This document shows positions 28,120 to 39,215 of a stretch of 64,000 nt of DNA, piece after piece. Below the pieces are notes generated by a model, which was given only the letters and a program-made list of their open reading frames with translations, did no database searches and was not told where the DNA came from. The stretch spans positions 30,968,559-31,032,558 of the forward strand of contig NC_052518.1 of assembly GCF_014356525.2 (NCBI RefSeq), written 5' to 3'. The stretch's first letter is position 1; each line of letters starts with the position of its first letter. A program made the translations under genes and the position numbers. The stretch comes from Nilaparvata lugens. Its lineage: Eukaryota > Arthropoda > Insecta > Hemiptera > Delphacidae.

Positions 28120-29151
28120 TTATGTTTTCGGGCCCAATATAAAGTCTTTATATTTGGCTAAATCCATTTTTTCTGTAATAATTTGCACTACCTGATTTTC
28201 TGTAAGGTTATGTTGTTTGGCCTCAATCCAGTTCATGTGAAAAGAAACCTGGGCGTATTTGGATACGATGTCCAGGGCCACTCTGTGTATGAATAAATTT
28301 AGATAGTCAATGAATGGAGCCGAACATTGCAGTCTCATGACAGCACCCTCTTCCGAATTTTTAATTGCCTCAGCTATTTCATCACGAACGCTTTTCACAG
28401 CGACTGCCATCTCGTTTTTCTTAATAAAATCTCCTATATCATTTTTAGTTGCGTACTTTTCCGCAATTTGCTCAATTAGAATAGCAATAGCATCTTTTGT
28501 AATGAATTGTTCAATACCCTCCATAATATTAGCTTTTATTGCACTCGCCATTTCAGATAATCGTTTTTCAAACTCTTCCTTTGTTAATGAAGAACTAGTC
28601 AATTTCTGCAAAGTAGATTCTAAATATTGCTTATCAATTCCCGATGGATGTGTTTCATTTACTTTAGTAAAAATTTCTGTACTAAGTTGTTTTAATTTAG
28701 TATTGAGATAGTTTCTGTCCAGCACCTCCAAATTCTTAATTTTATCCGATATGGCTTTTAATTTCTCATCTAAATAAGCTTTATCAACTTTATCGTTGTT
28801 AATACTGAGCAACTGAGATGAAAAGCTGTCTGTTAAAGTTTTCACTTCTCCTAGAGCGGATTCTAAATTTAGAGTTCTCTCTGCAATAGCTTTATCGATA
28901 TTAGCACTGAAATTTTGTAATGTACTTAGAATATGTTCTCTTTCAATTATGCTCACTCCAATATTCTTTGTATTTTCCGAAACGAGTTTGGTTATTTGCG
29001 AATCTAAATAAAATTTCACAGCTTCGCTGATTCCTTGTTGATTTATCGATTCGATTATCTTCTGTGTTATCGAGTCAATATCACACGTAAGATTAGCAAC
29101 AGGTCCGCTAGCACTAGGCGTATCAATTCGTCCGAATCGATGTAGAGTCAT
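28120..29151 (-). CDS. Fibre-like coiled-coil protein, copy C
   Basis: 343 aa from ATG 29151 (MTLHRFGRIDTP). Residues about 30-250 are nearly continuous heptad/helical sequence with repeating DKxYLDxKLK / DRNYLNTKLK / DKQYLESTLQK units, about 45 residues apart, so a segmented coiled-coil shaft. The C-terminal 90 residues form a distinct domain (RLQCSAPFIDYL, NWIEAKQHNLTE). I infer a trimeric fibre- or spike-like virion protein; no sequence family was recognised. The preceding DUF8207 gene ends 8 bases upstream. Confidence 0.5.
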   Translation of the reverse strand: MTLHRFGRIDTPSASGPVANLTCDIDSITQKIIESINQQGISEAVKFYLDSQITKLVSENTKNIGVSIIEREHILSTLQNFSANIDKAIAERTLNLESALGEVKTLTDSFSSQLLSINNDKVDKAYLDEKLKAISDKIKNLEVLDRNYLNTKLKQLSTEIFTKVNETHPSGIDKQYLESTLQKLTSSSLTKEEFEKRLSEMASAIKANIMEGIEQFITKDAIAILIEQIAEKYATKNDIGDFIKKNEMAVAVKSVRDEIAEAIKNSEEGAVMRLQCSAPFIDYLNLFIHRVALDIVSKYAQVSFHMNWIEAKQHNLTENQVVQIITEKMDLAKYKDFILGPKT

Positions 29152-29158
29152 CGTAACA

Positions 29159-30109
29159 CTAAACAATTAATTTTGCTTCTTTTAGCTCTTCAATTATAGA
29201 CGCGATCTCCACATCATGCCCGGTGTTGCCACTAGCTTTTGAGGAATAGAGTAAATTTAATCTTTCCACTAATTCGTCAAAATTATCAAAGTATTGATAA
29301 ATTCTATCATGAGAATTATTTTTTGCAAATTTCAATAAACCCCAACCCTTCTTTTTACTAAGTTTTTTACTGGGAAATAACTTTTGAATCATTTGCGATT
29401 TAATTCCCTGATTTCGTTTAACATAGCCTCTTCGATCTAAATGTATGCTTGTAAGTGTTAAGATTTTTTTATACTTATCCAGATCTCTCTGATTATAAAG
29501 ATTTGAGTTTGGTCTCGCACTGAATAATAACTCAAGTAGACCATGTGTTAAACGGAATCTTTCACTATCAATATCTATATAACCGTTATCGAATATTACT
29601 TGCTGATTTCCAATATAATACACGTCATCTTTAGAATTATATGAAATTCCATAACTGATTGAATTATTCACTTTTTCCGCATGAAACGTTTTTAGATATT
29701 GTGACAGCACATCATCGTTTCTGCTAGAACCAAGTAAACTGTTTTCAAATTTAGTCGAGCTTAAAAAATTGTCTGTTGAACTCTCATAACTCTCTTCATC
29801 CCCCTCCTCATTATCATCAATATCCATACTCTCTTGTTCCTCTTTTACTTCTTCCTTTTTAGGTGTAAAATCATGATTAGAGTGCAAACTAGATTTGGTT
29901 TTTCCCAATTCAATTATAGGTTCTATTAATGGCGAAAGAGTTTTCCTATTGAATTCCTCCGTTCGTTTTTCAAAATTGACTAAGCTTTTATGCTTGTCAC
30001 TGATCACCTTTCTCAATTTCTTAATCTTTTCTATTAAACTCTCCTTCTTGTTATTTACTATGCTATTTCCTCTCCTCTTCCTCCTCCTCATATGTGTTTT
30101 AGACAACAT
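29159..30109 (-). CDS. DUF8207-type Polinton protein, copy C
   Basis: 316 aa, open. Basic N-terminus, coiled segment (KKESLIEKIKKLRKVISDKH), acidic middle (EEVKEEQESMDIDDNEEGDEE), then the conserved C-terminal region LTHGLLELLFSARP, LYNQRDLDKYKKILTLTSIH, GYVKRNQGIKSQMIQKLF, typical of the DUF8207 family that accompanies arthropod Polintons. Role unknown; placed between the ATPase and the fibre-like gene, so probably a virion or assembly factor. Confidence 0.7.
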   Translation of the reverse strand: MLSKTHMRRRKRRGNSIVNNKKESLIEKIKKLRKVISDKHKSLVNFEKRTEEFNRKTLSPLIEPIIELGKTKSSLHSNHDFTPKKEEVKEEQESMDIDDNEEGDEESYESSTDNFLSSTKFENSLLGSSRNDDVLSQYLKTFHAEKVNNSISYGISYNSKDDVYYIGNQQVIFDNGYIDIDSERFRLTHGLLELLFSARPNSNLYNQRDLDKYKKILTLTSIHLDRRGYVKRNQGIKSQMIQKLFPSKKLSKKKGWGLLKFAKNNSHDRIYQYFDNFDELVERLNLLYSSKASGNTGHDVEIASIIEELKEAKLIV

Positions 30110-30130
30110 GACTGTACAAAGAATTAATCT

Positions 30131-30814
30131 CTACTGAACGGAAAGAATCGTGTCCAGTGAATCCCGATATTTTCCTTCCTTTATATTACATTCTTTTAAA
30201 ATTGTAAGAAAATTATGCGGTTTACGATTCCAAACTGTATGACAAAGTTTACTGAAATCTTTATAAGACATATCTCCTCCAACATGATCTCTGTGAATTA
30301 ATTTCAGACTCAATAAATCCATCTTAAAAATTATTATCATATTTGCGTTATCTCTAGTGAAATGTTTCTGTGTAGCTCCATAACTCTGAATTAAATATGC
30401 AGTGTCAATATTTCGATGTCGTCCCATAGTAAAATATTCTCTTATCTGTGGCACATTACTCAGTTGCAAGTCATCAAAAATTACCAAGCTATATTCAGGG
30501 ATACGGTTTGGATGGGGAATTTGGCTCACATCATCTTTCATGTGAAATCCGATATTTTTCAAACCTGCAAATACCTTATTTAAAAAAACATATTTTGGTT
30601 GATATAAACTTTTGCTAAATAAGTAAATGTGCTTAAATTTTAAACCATTTTCAGCAAATACTAAATTAAATAAGAGATTTGTTTTTCCCCCAGCACTGGG
30701 AGATATAATTAACATTCGTGCATTGTGAGGTAGTAGATCTCCATTTTTACAAAATGCAGGCTTTTCTTTATTTGTAATTAATTTATCAAAGTTAACAATT
30801 GGTAATTGGCTCAT
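30131..30814 (-). CDS. FtsK/HerA-type genome packaging ATPase, copy C
   Basis: 227 aa. Walker A SPSAGGKT at residues 38-45 and Walker B VIFDD at 111-115, the pattern of the A32-like packaging ATPases of Polintons and large DNA viruses. A downstream QSYGATQKHF segment fits sensor/arginine-finger region. Expected to pump the element's DNA into capsids. Promoter-side intergenic region 30815-31040 is conserved with copy D. Confidence 0.88.
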   Translation of the reverse strand: MSQLPIVNFDKLITNKEKPAFCKNGDLLPHNARMLIISPSAGGKTNLLFNLVFAENGLKFKHIYLFSKSLYQPKYVFLNKVFAGLKNIGFHMKDDVSQIPHPNRIPEYSLVIFDDLQLSNVPQIREYFTMGRHRNIDTAYLIQSYGATQKHFTRDNANMIIIFKMDLLSLKLIHRDHVGGDMSYKDFSKLCHTVWNRKPHNFLTILKECNIKEGKYRDSLDTILSVQ

Positions 30815-31171
30815 GATTACAAACGTACAGAACGTGATCTGATAAGGTACTGAAAATTTTTACAATAGTTAGAACAAAGCCACTGGTATTTAGAACAATG
30901 ACCAAGGGCATGATGACGCTACATGTATAGAGAGGCGTTTCCCAGAGATTGGAATGCAGGCCAACACTCTCCACCTCCTCTCCTCCTCATCATCAGACAG
31001 ATTATGGATGTTCAAAAGATTCTTATATTACGAAATGAGAACCAATGTTTGATGATGACAAATAATACTTCTAATATATTTTCAACAAATGTACATCATG
31101 ATATTTACAATAAATGTTCAATAGATTATTTACAATAAATGTACATGTTATTTACAATTGAGTACAAAAGA
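30815..31171. other. Spacer between ATPase and integrase
   Basis: No gene. The half nearest the ATPase is conserved in fragment D (GAACGTGATCTGATAAG type sequence and a region with GATGATGA), so it probably holds the ATPase promoter. The half nearest the integrase has repeats of TTTACAATAAATGTACAT. Confidence 0.45.
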
Positions 31172-32125
31172 TTATTTTTCATCTAATAATTGATCTTTAC
31201 TAATATAGCTAGGTTTAGAAAATCCAATCCATTTCACTAACAATCCTTTTTTATCACGTTTTAATATTTTTTCAATCAAATACACTTGTCTCTCCGTTTC
31301 GTTTAATTGCGTTTTTTTAATTTCTTCTGCATAAAACCGGCCACTAATTACTTCACCGTTTAGATCTCTCAGTGAGTAGGTTATAGGTTTGGAAGGAAAT
31401 ATAGAATGAATCACAAAATACTCTGCGCTCCAGTTTATGTTATAAGATTTATCGAAAAATAATCGTTTCTTCGAGATTCGCACGATATCGCCTAGCTTAA
31501 ATTTTGGTTTTGAATTTTTCAATTTATATCGTCTATTGAATGCAGAATTCAATGACGATAAAACATGTGTACGATCTTTCCTGCGAACATCTTTAGGTTT
31601 CATTCTAATTGAACTGTGCACTGTAGCATTATAATTTTGAACCAAACTGTCTAGATTGGTTAACCAGTTTTTGGTTCCGTGCTCAGTTAAATATCTATAA
31701 ATTTTCGATTTCAGTGTTCTAATCAGCCGTTCAACTATAGATGCTTTTTTGTCACTAAAAACATGGTAATGTTTAATACTATATTTATCTAATAATGCTT
31801 TAACTTTTGAATTGAAGAATTCTGTTCCCTGATCTGTTTGAAACAGCTTAATGCCCTTATTTTTAGAAATAATTGGTTGGAGAGCGTTAAATACAGATTG
31901 ACTTGTCTTGTCTTTTAATGGTACACAATATGCAAATTTTGTAAAACAATTAATAACAACTAAGATATATTTATAACCCTTATTAAAACGTGATAAACTT
32001 ATCATTTCAATAAGGTCTGCTTGAAGGAGATCTTTTTCACTTTTCAGTTCATACTTGCGAGTGGGATAGTTCACACGCGGCACGCTATGAAGCTCTAAAG
32101 CTAGCTTAGATCTAATAATATTCAT
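31172..32125 (-). CDS. Retroviral-type (rve) integrase with chromodomain
   Basis: 317 aa from ATG 32125. Catalytic DDE triad: Asp37 (LLQADLIEM), Asp98 (FQTDQGTEF) and Glu132 (ASIVERLIRTLK), with 60 and 33 residues between them as in retroviral integrases. A chromodomain-like C-terminus (YLIEKILKRDKKGLLVKWIGF) may guide target choice. The N-terminal HHCC zinc domain of longer Polinton integrases is missing or reduced. Catalyses insertion, giving the 6-bp duplications seen here. Only one copy is in the window. Confidence 0.88.
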   Translation of the reverse strand: MNIIRSKLALELHSVPRVNYPTRKYELKSEKDLLQADLIEMISLSRFNKGYKYILVVINCFTKFAYCVPLKDKTSQSVFNALQPIISKNKGIKLFQTDQGTEFFNSKVKALLDKYSIKHYHVFSDKKASIVERLIRTLKSKIYRYLTEHGTKNWLTNLDSLVQNYNATVHSSIRMKPKDVRRKDRTHVLSSLNSAFNRRYKLKNSKPKFKLGDIVRISKKRLFFDKSYNINWSAEYFVIHSIFPSKPITYSLRDLNGEVISGRFYAEEIKKTQLNETERQVYLIEKILKRDKKGLLVKWIGFSKPSYISKDQLLDEK

Positions 32126-32185
32126 GATATTTACAACAGACAAATCAAATTAGTGGTGTTGGATGATTGTCACGACACATACTGA

Positions 32186-35100
32186 TCAATCAGTTGAAGT
32201 GTTGAGGGTATAATGACCGAAAGGCAGAGTATTCAGACCATTTTCTTCAATGTATCTTTTATCGTCATAAGGACTCAAACAGACCTTAGCACATTCGACC
32301 TGAAACATACTATGGTTATAGGATCTTAACATACTAAATTTTTCTACATGTACACTACGTTCAAACAATGATTTCTTATACAAATTAAAATTAAGTTTTC
32401 TACATTTAACCGATGACTTTACTCCTTTTGCTACGCATTTATTTACAACCTCGTCATCATTCTCATTACAAACTAAAAAGCTGTAAAGTTTCGATCTAAG
32501 ACCTATAAATTTAGAGATCGGCCTTGAGCCCGTTTCATCCTTAAACTTACCTACAACTTTATTTCTCTCCATGGAAAAGCAAGGGTGGGCAGGTGGATAG
32601 TTAGAAGTATCGAAAAGGGTCAAATTTTCTCTAATCAACTGATACACATCTTCGACTTTTAGGTTTAGAAGAAAACTGTCGGTATCGGTCATACAGAGTT
32701 CTACGCGGTTCCAGGGTACGATTTTTTGTAATTTGCAATAGAAAAAATCGTACATATGGAATTTACTCAACTCCAGTACGGAAAAGCCGGAATAGACAGG
32801 TTTGTTCATTTTAAGTTCCAACTTGCGAGAGAAAACCGCGATCACGTCCGGACTAATTATTTGCCAGCGTTTGCATAACGGATTTGAAATGTACTTGTCT
32901 AATCGTTTTTCGTCTGTAATAATTTTAACATTCATATGTTTCCGAACTGATTGTATAGTTTTTCCAAATATCAAGTTACAACAGGCCTTAAAGAAGGATA
33001 TTTCAAATTTATTTTTCGCGTTCTGTCTATTCCGGATATTGAAGTCGATGTAGCTTTTCAGCCAGGGAGATTGGGAAAAACTAATGACGCGATGCACTTT
33101 CAATAATTTCAAACCGAGCTGAAGGTAGAGTTTTAAATTGACATAGTGTACAATGTACTTTTCACGGTTAAAAAGTGTGTTCATGAGTTTTCTGGTCACT
33201 CCCTGACCGTTCTCATTTGTCTGATACTCGGACAGCAATTCCCGCGGTGGAGTTAAGTGTAGCGGCGCGAGAGGGAAGCTGGCATGCTTATCGTGTAAAT
33301 CTTTCGGGTACTCGAGATCACATTCAATTACGTAACCAGTTCCTGAATTGCTGTCCAAATTCGCGAAATCAAGTTTGGAAATTTCTTCCTCTGTGAGGAA
33401 TTTGAAATTTCCAACAGGGAGGGGTCTGCTCATAGCTTCCGAGTATAAACTGTTTGCATCGATATAAAGCAGATAATTAGACGGTTTTGAAGGATCGTAT
33501 GTTTCGGGTAGATGTTTGTTATTTGCTTCGCAATAACGTTTACCGATAAATGACACCCCACCCCTCATCACCGCCTCAAACATAAGATGCATGTCCGGAT
33601 CTGTAAGTAATTGCAGTTCGACTTTAGTGTGTTTCAGCATGCAATTCCAGGTGAAGTGCGCGAGAGAAAGAAAATGGGTCACATCAAGACCGTATGAGCT
33701 AAAAAGCGTAGACCTCATGGATTCAAAAACTACCGCTAATAGCATTACGTCCAAACATAAATAAAAATCGTGATATTCACCCAGATTTTTCAGCTTGAAT
33801 GTTGAGAACACTCTTTGCGCATGCTCATATTCTTCGCGAGACAGAGGTGTATCAGTTAAGTCGTTATGAAAACATTCAATGGGAGGGAGCGATGTTTCCG
33901 CGAATTTTTCGGGACAGCTCATGTACGAGTAGGGATATACTCCTTTTTTCAACAAGAGCTGTCTGTGTTCGCGAGGTGGATCATGAAACACCGAAAATAA
34001 TCGTTCGAACTTCTTTTCCATGTCTGTACTTTCTACCAAATTACGCACCAATACTTCCAAGGATTCAGACATAAACTTGTAGGAATCTAAAAATTTAATT
34101 TTGCCTACTGAAAGTGTCAAAAATCTCTCTGACGTATTTGCGATGCAGGAAATTTCTTTTTTACATTTACCGAGCGATTTCAGAATAAAATGCGAATCAA
34201 AACCGGAGAAATTATGAAAATAACACGAAATGTACTCCGGAGTACGAGCTGTTAAATTGCAAGAAACATGTGCTGCACATAGGTAATTACCGGTTTCATG
34301 TGCATGGTGTCGACATTTAATATCGGTTTCTGAGAACGGTTCAGCACAAAGCCCGCAGTTTACTGAATTTTGAAATTCGCGCTCTTCACTTTCGGACAAA
34401 TGTTGCATCGGAATTTCACGTTTCATATCCTCATACAAAATTTCGCCAAGATCTGTAATTTCCTGAAGAAATTTCTCCATGATTTTTTCGTCTAAACTAC
34501 TCGATCTATGGAGTACAGGTCCGTATGCAATTTCTCCGTTTACATCTATAACAACGAAACAATACCCGCAAGGAATATGCCACGCCGTTTTCTTTGTGTA
34601 ACTACGAGTAACTTCATCAGAATCGGAATCATCATCATCATCATCATTAATATTCACAACGTATGTTTCTAAATCCGCGTAAATGGTGTACTTTTTCTTC
34701 AACGTTGCGCCTAGTTTCTTGAATTTAATTGTCTCTCCGCATTTAGGATATGAAACGCGCTGAGATTCAAACTTGGAACAAAGTTCCACATGTTTCAACA
34801 AATTTGCTTTACCGTCTACATTTCGAGTTTTGTCTGATGTGAACCGGTGGAAACAAAAATTACAAACATGTACTTGACCGTGGGATTTTGAAAGGTGGGA
34901 GAGAAGACGAGATAGCCCGTTTTTCCCGTTCGCGGTATTTACTAAACAATAATGAGTTTTTCCTGCATCACCTTTCAACATTAGAAGATTAATTTGGTGT
35001 TTACGAGTGCGGAAAATGCTTGTACGGTAGGGGAAAAACTTTTTGTTGTCATACGCGATGACGTGAATTGCAATGTCCGGATTGAGTATTTCAAATTTCT

Positions 35101-38100
35101 TTAATCAACTGATACACATCTTCGACTTTTAGGTTTAGAAGAAAACTGTCGGTATCGGTCATACAGAGTTCTACGCGGTTCCAGGGTACGATTTTTTGTA
35201 ATTTGCAATAGAAAAAATCGTACATATGGAATTTACTCAACTCCAGTACGGAAAAGCCGGAATAGACAGGTTTGTTCATTTTAAGTTCCAACTTGCGAGA
35301 GAAAACCGCGATCACGTCCGGACTAATTATTTGCCAGCGTTTGCATAACGGATTTGAAATGTACTTGTCTAATCGTTTTTCGTCTGTAATAATTTTAACA
35401 TTCATATGTTTCCGAACTGATTGTATAGTTTTTCCAAATATCAAGTTACAACAGGCCTTAAAGAAGGATATTTCAAATTTATTTTTCGCGTTCTGTCTAT
35501 TCCGGATATTGAAGTCGATGTAGCTTTTCAGCCAGGGAGATTGGGAAAAACTAATGACGCGATGCACTTTCAATAATTTCAAACCGAGCTGAAGGTAGAG
35601 TTTTAAATTGACATAGTGTACAATGTACTTTTCACGGTTAAAAAGTGTGTTCATGAGTTTTCTGGTCACTCCCTGACCGTTCTCATTTGTCTGATACTCG
35701 GACAGCAATTCCCGCGGTGGAGTTAAGTGTAGCGGCGCGAGAGGGAAGCTGGCATGCTTATCGTGTAAATCTTTCGGGTACTCGAGATCACATTCAATTA
35801 CGTAACCAGTTCCTGAATTGCTGTCCAAATTCGCGAAATCAAGTTTGGAAATTTCTTCCTCTGTGAGGAATTTGAAATTTCCAACAGGGAGGGGTCTGCT
35901 CATAGCTTCCGAGTATAAACTGTTTGCATCGATATAAAGCAGATAATTAGACGGTTTTGAAGGATCGTATGTTTCGGGTAGATGTTTGTTATTTGCTTCG
36001 CAATAACGTTTACCGATAAATGACACCCCACCCCTCATCCCCGCCTCAAACATAAGATGCATGTCAGGATCTGTAAGTAATTGCAGTTCGACTTTAGTGT
36101 GTTTCAGCATGCAATTCCAGGTGAAGTGCGCGAGAGAAAGAAAATGGGTCACATCAAGACCGTATGAGCTAAAAAGCGTAGACCTCATGGATTCAAAAAC
36201 TACCGCTAATAGCATTACGTCCAAACATAAATAAAAATCGTGATATTCACCCAGATTTTTCAGCTTGAATGTTGAGAACACTCTTTGCGCATGCTCATAT
36301 TCTTCGCGAGACAGAGGTGTATCAGTTAAGTCGTTATGAAAACATTCAATGGGAGGGAGCGATGTTTCCGCGAATTTTTCGGGACAGCTCATGTACGAGT
36401 AGGGATATACTCCTTTTTTCAACAAGAGCTGTCTGTGTTCGCGAGGTGGATCATGAAACACCGAAAATAATCGTTCGAACTTCTTTTCCATGTCTGTACT
36501 TTCTACCAAATTACGCACCAATACTTCCAAGGATTCAGACATAAACTTGTAGGAATCTAAAAATTTAATTTTGCCTACTGAAAGTGTCAAAAATCTCTCT
36601 GACGTATTTGCGATGCAGGAATTTCTTTTTTACATTTACCGAGCGCTTTCAGAATAAAATGCGAATCAAAACCGGAGAAATTATGGAAATAACACGAAAT
36701 GTACTCCGGAGTACGAGCTGTTAAATTGCAAGAAACATGTGCTGCACATAGGTAATTACCGGTTTCATGTGCATGGTGTCGACATTTAATATCGGTTTCT
36801 GAGAACGGTTCAGCACAAAGCCCGCAGTTTACTGAATTTTGAAATTCGCGCTCTTCACTTTCGGACAAATGTTGCATCGGAATTTCACGTTTCATATCCT
36901 CATACAAAATTTCGCCAAGATCTGTAATTTCCTGAAGAAATTTCTCCATGATTTTTTCGTCTAAACTACTCGATCTATGGAGTACAGGTCCGTATGCAAT
37001 TTCTCCGTTTACATCTATAACAACGAAACAATACCCGCAAGGAATATGCCGCGCCGTTTTCTTTGTGTAACTACGAGTAACTTCATCAGAATCGGAATCA
37101 TCATCATCATCATTAATATTCACAACGTATGTTTCTAAATCCGCGTAAATGGTGTACTTTTTCTTCAACGTCGCGCCTAGTTTCTTGAATTTAATTGTCT
37201 CTCCGCGTTTAGGATATGAAACGCACTGAGATTCAAACTTGGAACAAAGTTCCATATGTTTCAACAAATTTGCTTTACCATCACAATTTTTAGTTTTGTC
37301 TGATGTGAACCGGTGGAAACAAAAATTACAAACATGTACTTGACCGTGGGATTTTGAAAGGTGGGAGAGAAGACGAGATAGCCCGTTTTTCCCGTTCGCG
37401 GTATTTACTAAACAATAATGAGTTTTTCCTGCATCACCTTTCAACATTAGAAGATTAATTTGGTGTTTACGAGTGCGGAAAATGCTTGTACGGTAGGGGA
37501 AAAACTTTTTGTTGTCATACGCGATGACGTGAATTGCAATGTCCGGATTGAGTATTTCAAATTTCTTAATATCGCGTGTCGTCACCGGGAAATTTACACC
37601 TCGCATATTGAGTCTGTGAGCAAACTTGCTCAAATACTTTACAGTCAAGTGTGAGTCCTTTGGCTTCTGATGGAAATACGCGAGCACTGACCATAAAAAA
37701 CATTTTTCGTCAGAGAGATTTTTGACATTTATAATACATTTTTTGTTTTTCAAAAACTGGGGTGTTTGAATGAAACTGGATGTGTATATAGGATTAAATT
37801 TAATCACATTTACATCCAGTGATTCAATTTTCTTTAGCACCCATCCACTCCCATGTCTTACGAAATTTTCGAAAGACATGAGGATTTTTCTCACAGCCAA
37901 GAAAAAATGCTCATTAAAATCTTCATAGTTCTCAAGCACGTTTAGCGCTATGTTGGAGTAACTATGTAGATTTATTAGAGATGAAACAGACTCATCAACC
38001 TTGTCATCCAGCACCACTAATTTATACAATAAAACGTTTAAAACTATGTACCACTTTACATTTCCATCATACCGTGCCGCATGCTCCCTAATTATCTCGA

Positions 38101-38218
38101 AAACTCGAGTTTTCGACCTCTCAAGCACATTCTCAATGTCAATATCCTCGTCATCGAGGGTGATGCGATGGCGGACTGCGCTTGAATTGATGCCACGAAG
38201 TCTGCGTTCCCTCGGCAT
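32186..38218 (-). pseudogene. Protein-primed DNA polymerase B, broken by tandem duplication and frameshift
   Basis: Minus strand, start ATG 38218. Three open pieces: 38218-36587 (N-terminal part, 543 aa), 36590-35091 (middle to palm, repeated later) and 34981-32186 (931 aa). A 1-base loss near 36620 shifts the first copy of the middle region, and the second copy is intact there. Motifs: exonuclease ADLET, NFSGFD and YLCLD; polymerase YIDANSLYS (A), KACCNLIFGKT (B), TDTDS (C). The first about 330 residues carry an extra domain with Cys173 (CFLWSV), His267 (THYCLV) and a zinc-like C-x2-C...H-x3-C. An undisrupted gene would encode about 1190 aa, normal for Polintons. Not translatable as assembled. 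Confidence 0.85.
32640..37560. repeat. 2.46-kb tandem direct duplication inside PolB
   Basis: 35103-37560 repeats 32640-35097 with few differences (an ATC unit count near 34635/37110, a one-base loss near 36620, scattered substitutions). The join near 35098 is TTTCTT-rich microhomology between both ends of the unit. Either a real duplication or two haplotypes merged by the assembler. Confidence 0.85.
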
Positions 38219-38321
38219 GATGCTGAAAAAACAAAAGAATAATGATCAGGATGGCATAGGCAATAGTGTGTGTGTGTGTAAAGGAGTACAATTCACAATC
38301 AGTTGTGAATTAGCATTCACG

Positions 38322-38945
38322 ATGTTATCACAAGGACAGATAATGTTGCATGAAAGATTGAGATTATTATCTTTTGATAAAAGATGGTTGAAATCTTCTC
38401 CGCATTTGTCCGCGGAAAACATGGCGAAAGAGGGATTTATATTCTCATCTGCACCAGACATTGTGCGATGTGTATTTTGTTCAATTTATTTGGGAAAATG
38501 GGAAGAAAGTGACATACCAGCAATAGAACATGCAAGGTACAGCCCGAACTGTAGAAGGAAAGGAAATATAACAATTGAAGAGGAGAATTACGATAATAAT
38601 ATTCTACGAGAATATGAAGAAAGATATTCAACTTTTAATTGTGTAGAAGATTCATCCGTTCAAGGAGAGTATTTTGAAAAGCATCATCATCTACATTGTG
38701 ACTTTTGTAAATCATTATGCAATAAAGCAGAGTATTTTGCGAGAAATGGTTATTTCTTACATAAAAATCCATTCTATTTGCAATGTGTCTATTGCAAATA
38801 TATTATCGAAAATCCATTTGAAAAAGTAATACATTTACCGTTTTGTTTATATGAAGAGTGTGAGAAAGAAGAGCGGGGCTTGGATGTTCCGGATATACCG
38901 TATCGTAAAGATGAAGTAAAATCGCATGCATGCAGTATATTGTAG
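38322..38945 (+). CDS. IAP-like protein with canonical BIR domain
   Basis: 207 aa from ATG 38322; a TCAGT initiator at 38299-38303 precedes it by 21 bases, and the longer upstream frame is only antisense PolB. BIR 1: ERLRLL...W...GFIF, then Cys50-x2-Cys53-x16-His70-x6-Cys77, exactly the BIR spacing. A second degenerate BIR-like unit: GYF, Cys155-x2-Cys158, His171, Cys175. No RING finger. IAPs with BIRs are used by baculoviruses and hosts to block caspases; for this Polinton cargo the anti-apoptotic role is inference. Divergent from PolB. Confidence 0.8.
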   Translation: MLSQGQIMLHERLRLLSFDKRWLKSSPHLSAENMAKEGFIFSSAPDIVRCVFCSIYLGKWEESDIPAIEHARYSPNCRRKGNITIEEENYDNNILREYEERYSTFNCVEDSSVQGEYFEKHHHLHCDFCKSLCNKAEYFARNGYFLHKNPFYLQCVYCKYIIENPFEKVIHLPFCLYEECEKEERGLDVPDIPYRKDEVKSHACSIL

Positions 38946-38954
38946 AAGGTTTTT

Positions 38955-39065
38955 TCTCCTCTGAGGACAAGAACTGTGCTCGGAGGAGAAAAACTGTGCT
39001 CGGAGGAGAAAAACTGTGCTCGGAGGAGAAAAACTGTCCTCGGAGCACAATTTTCCTCCTCAGAG
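38955..39065. repeat. 22-bp minisatellite downstream of the IAP-like gene
   Basis: About four units of GGAGGAGAAAAACTGTGCTC plus degenerate edges (GAGGACAAGAACTGTGCTCG). Related in sequence to the cargo-arm minisatellites. Confidence 0.85.
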
Positions 39066-39119
39066 GATAAAATCGAAGTAAAAATGTACTTACATGTACT
39101 GGTTGATGCTGCGTGAATC

Positions 39120-39215
39120 TCCTCGAGTGTAGAGGTGTAGATAGCGGCCTATGGTACAGGTGTAGATAGCGGCTATGGTACAGGTGTAGATAGCGGCCTA
39201 TGGTATGATTGATTC
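39120..39215. repeat. GTGTAGATAGCGGC tandem repeat
   Basis: Three units of about 28 bases containing AGGTGTAGATAGCGGC and CTATGGTAC in the spacer before the 167-aa gene. Neighbouring AT-rich sequence has ATAATAATAATAA near 39365-39380. Confidence 0.75.

Noticed and set aside
32802..34074. Plus-strand open frames repeated at 35272 and 36269
   Set aside because: They are antisense shadows of the polymerase gene; their repetition only reflects the tandem duplication.
38001..38321. Upstream extension of the IAP-like protein
   Set aside because: It overlaps the polymerase start on the other strand; the initiator at 38299 and start of BIR homology favour ATG 38322.
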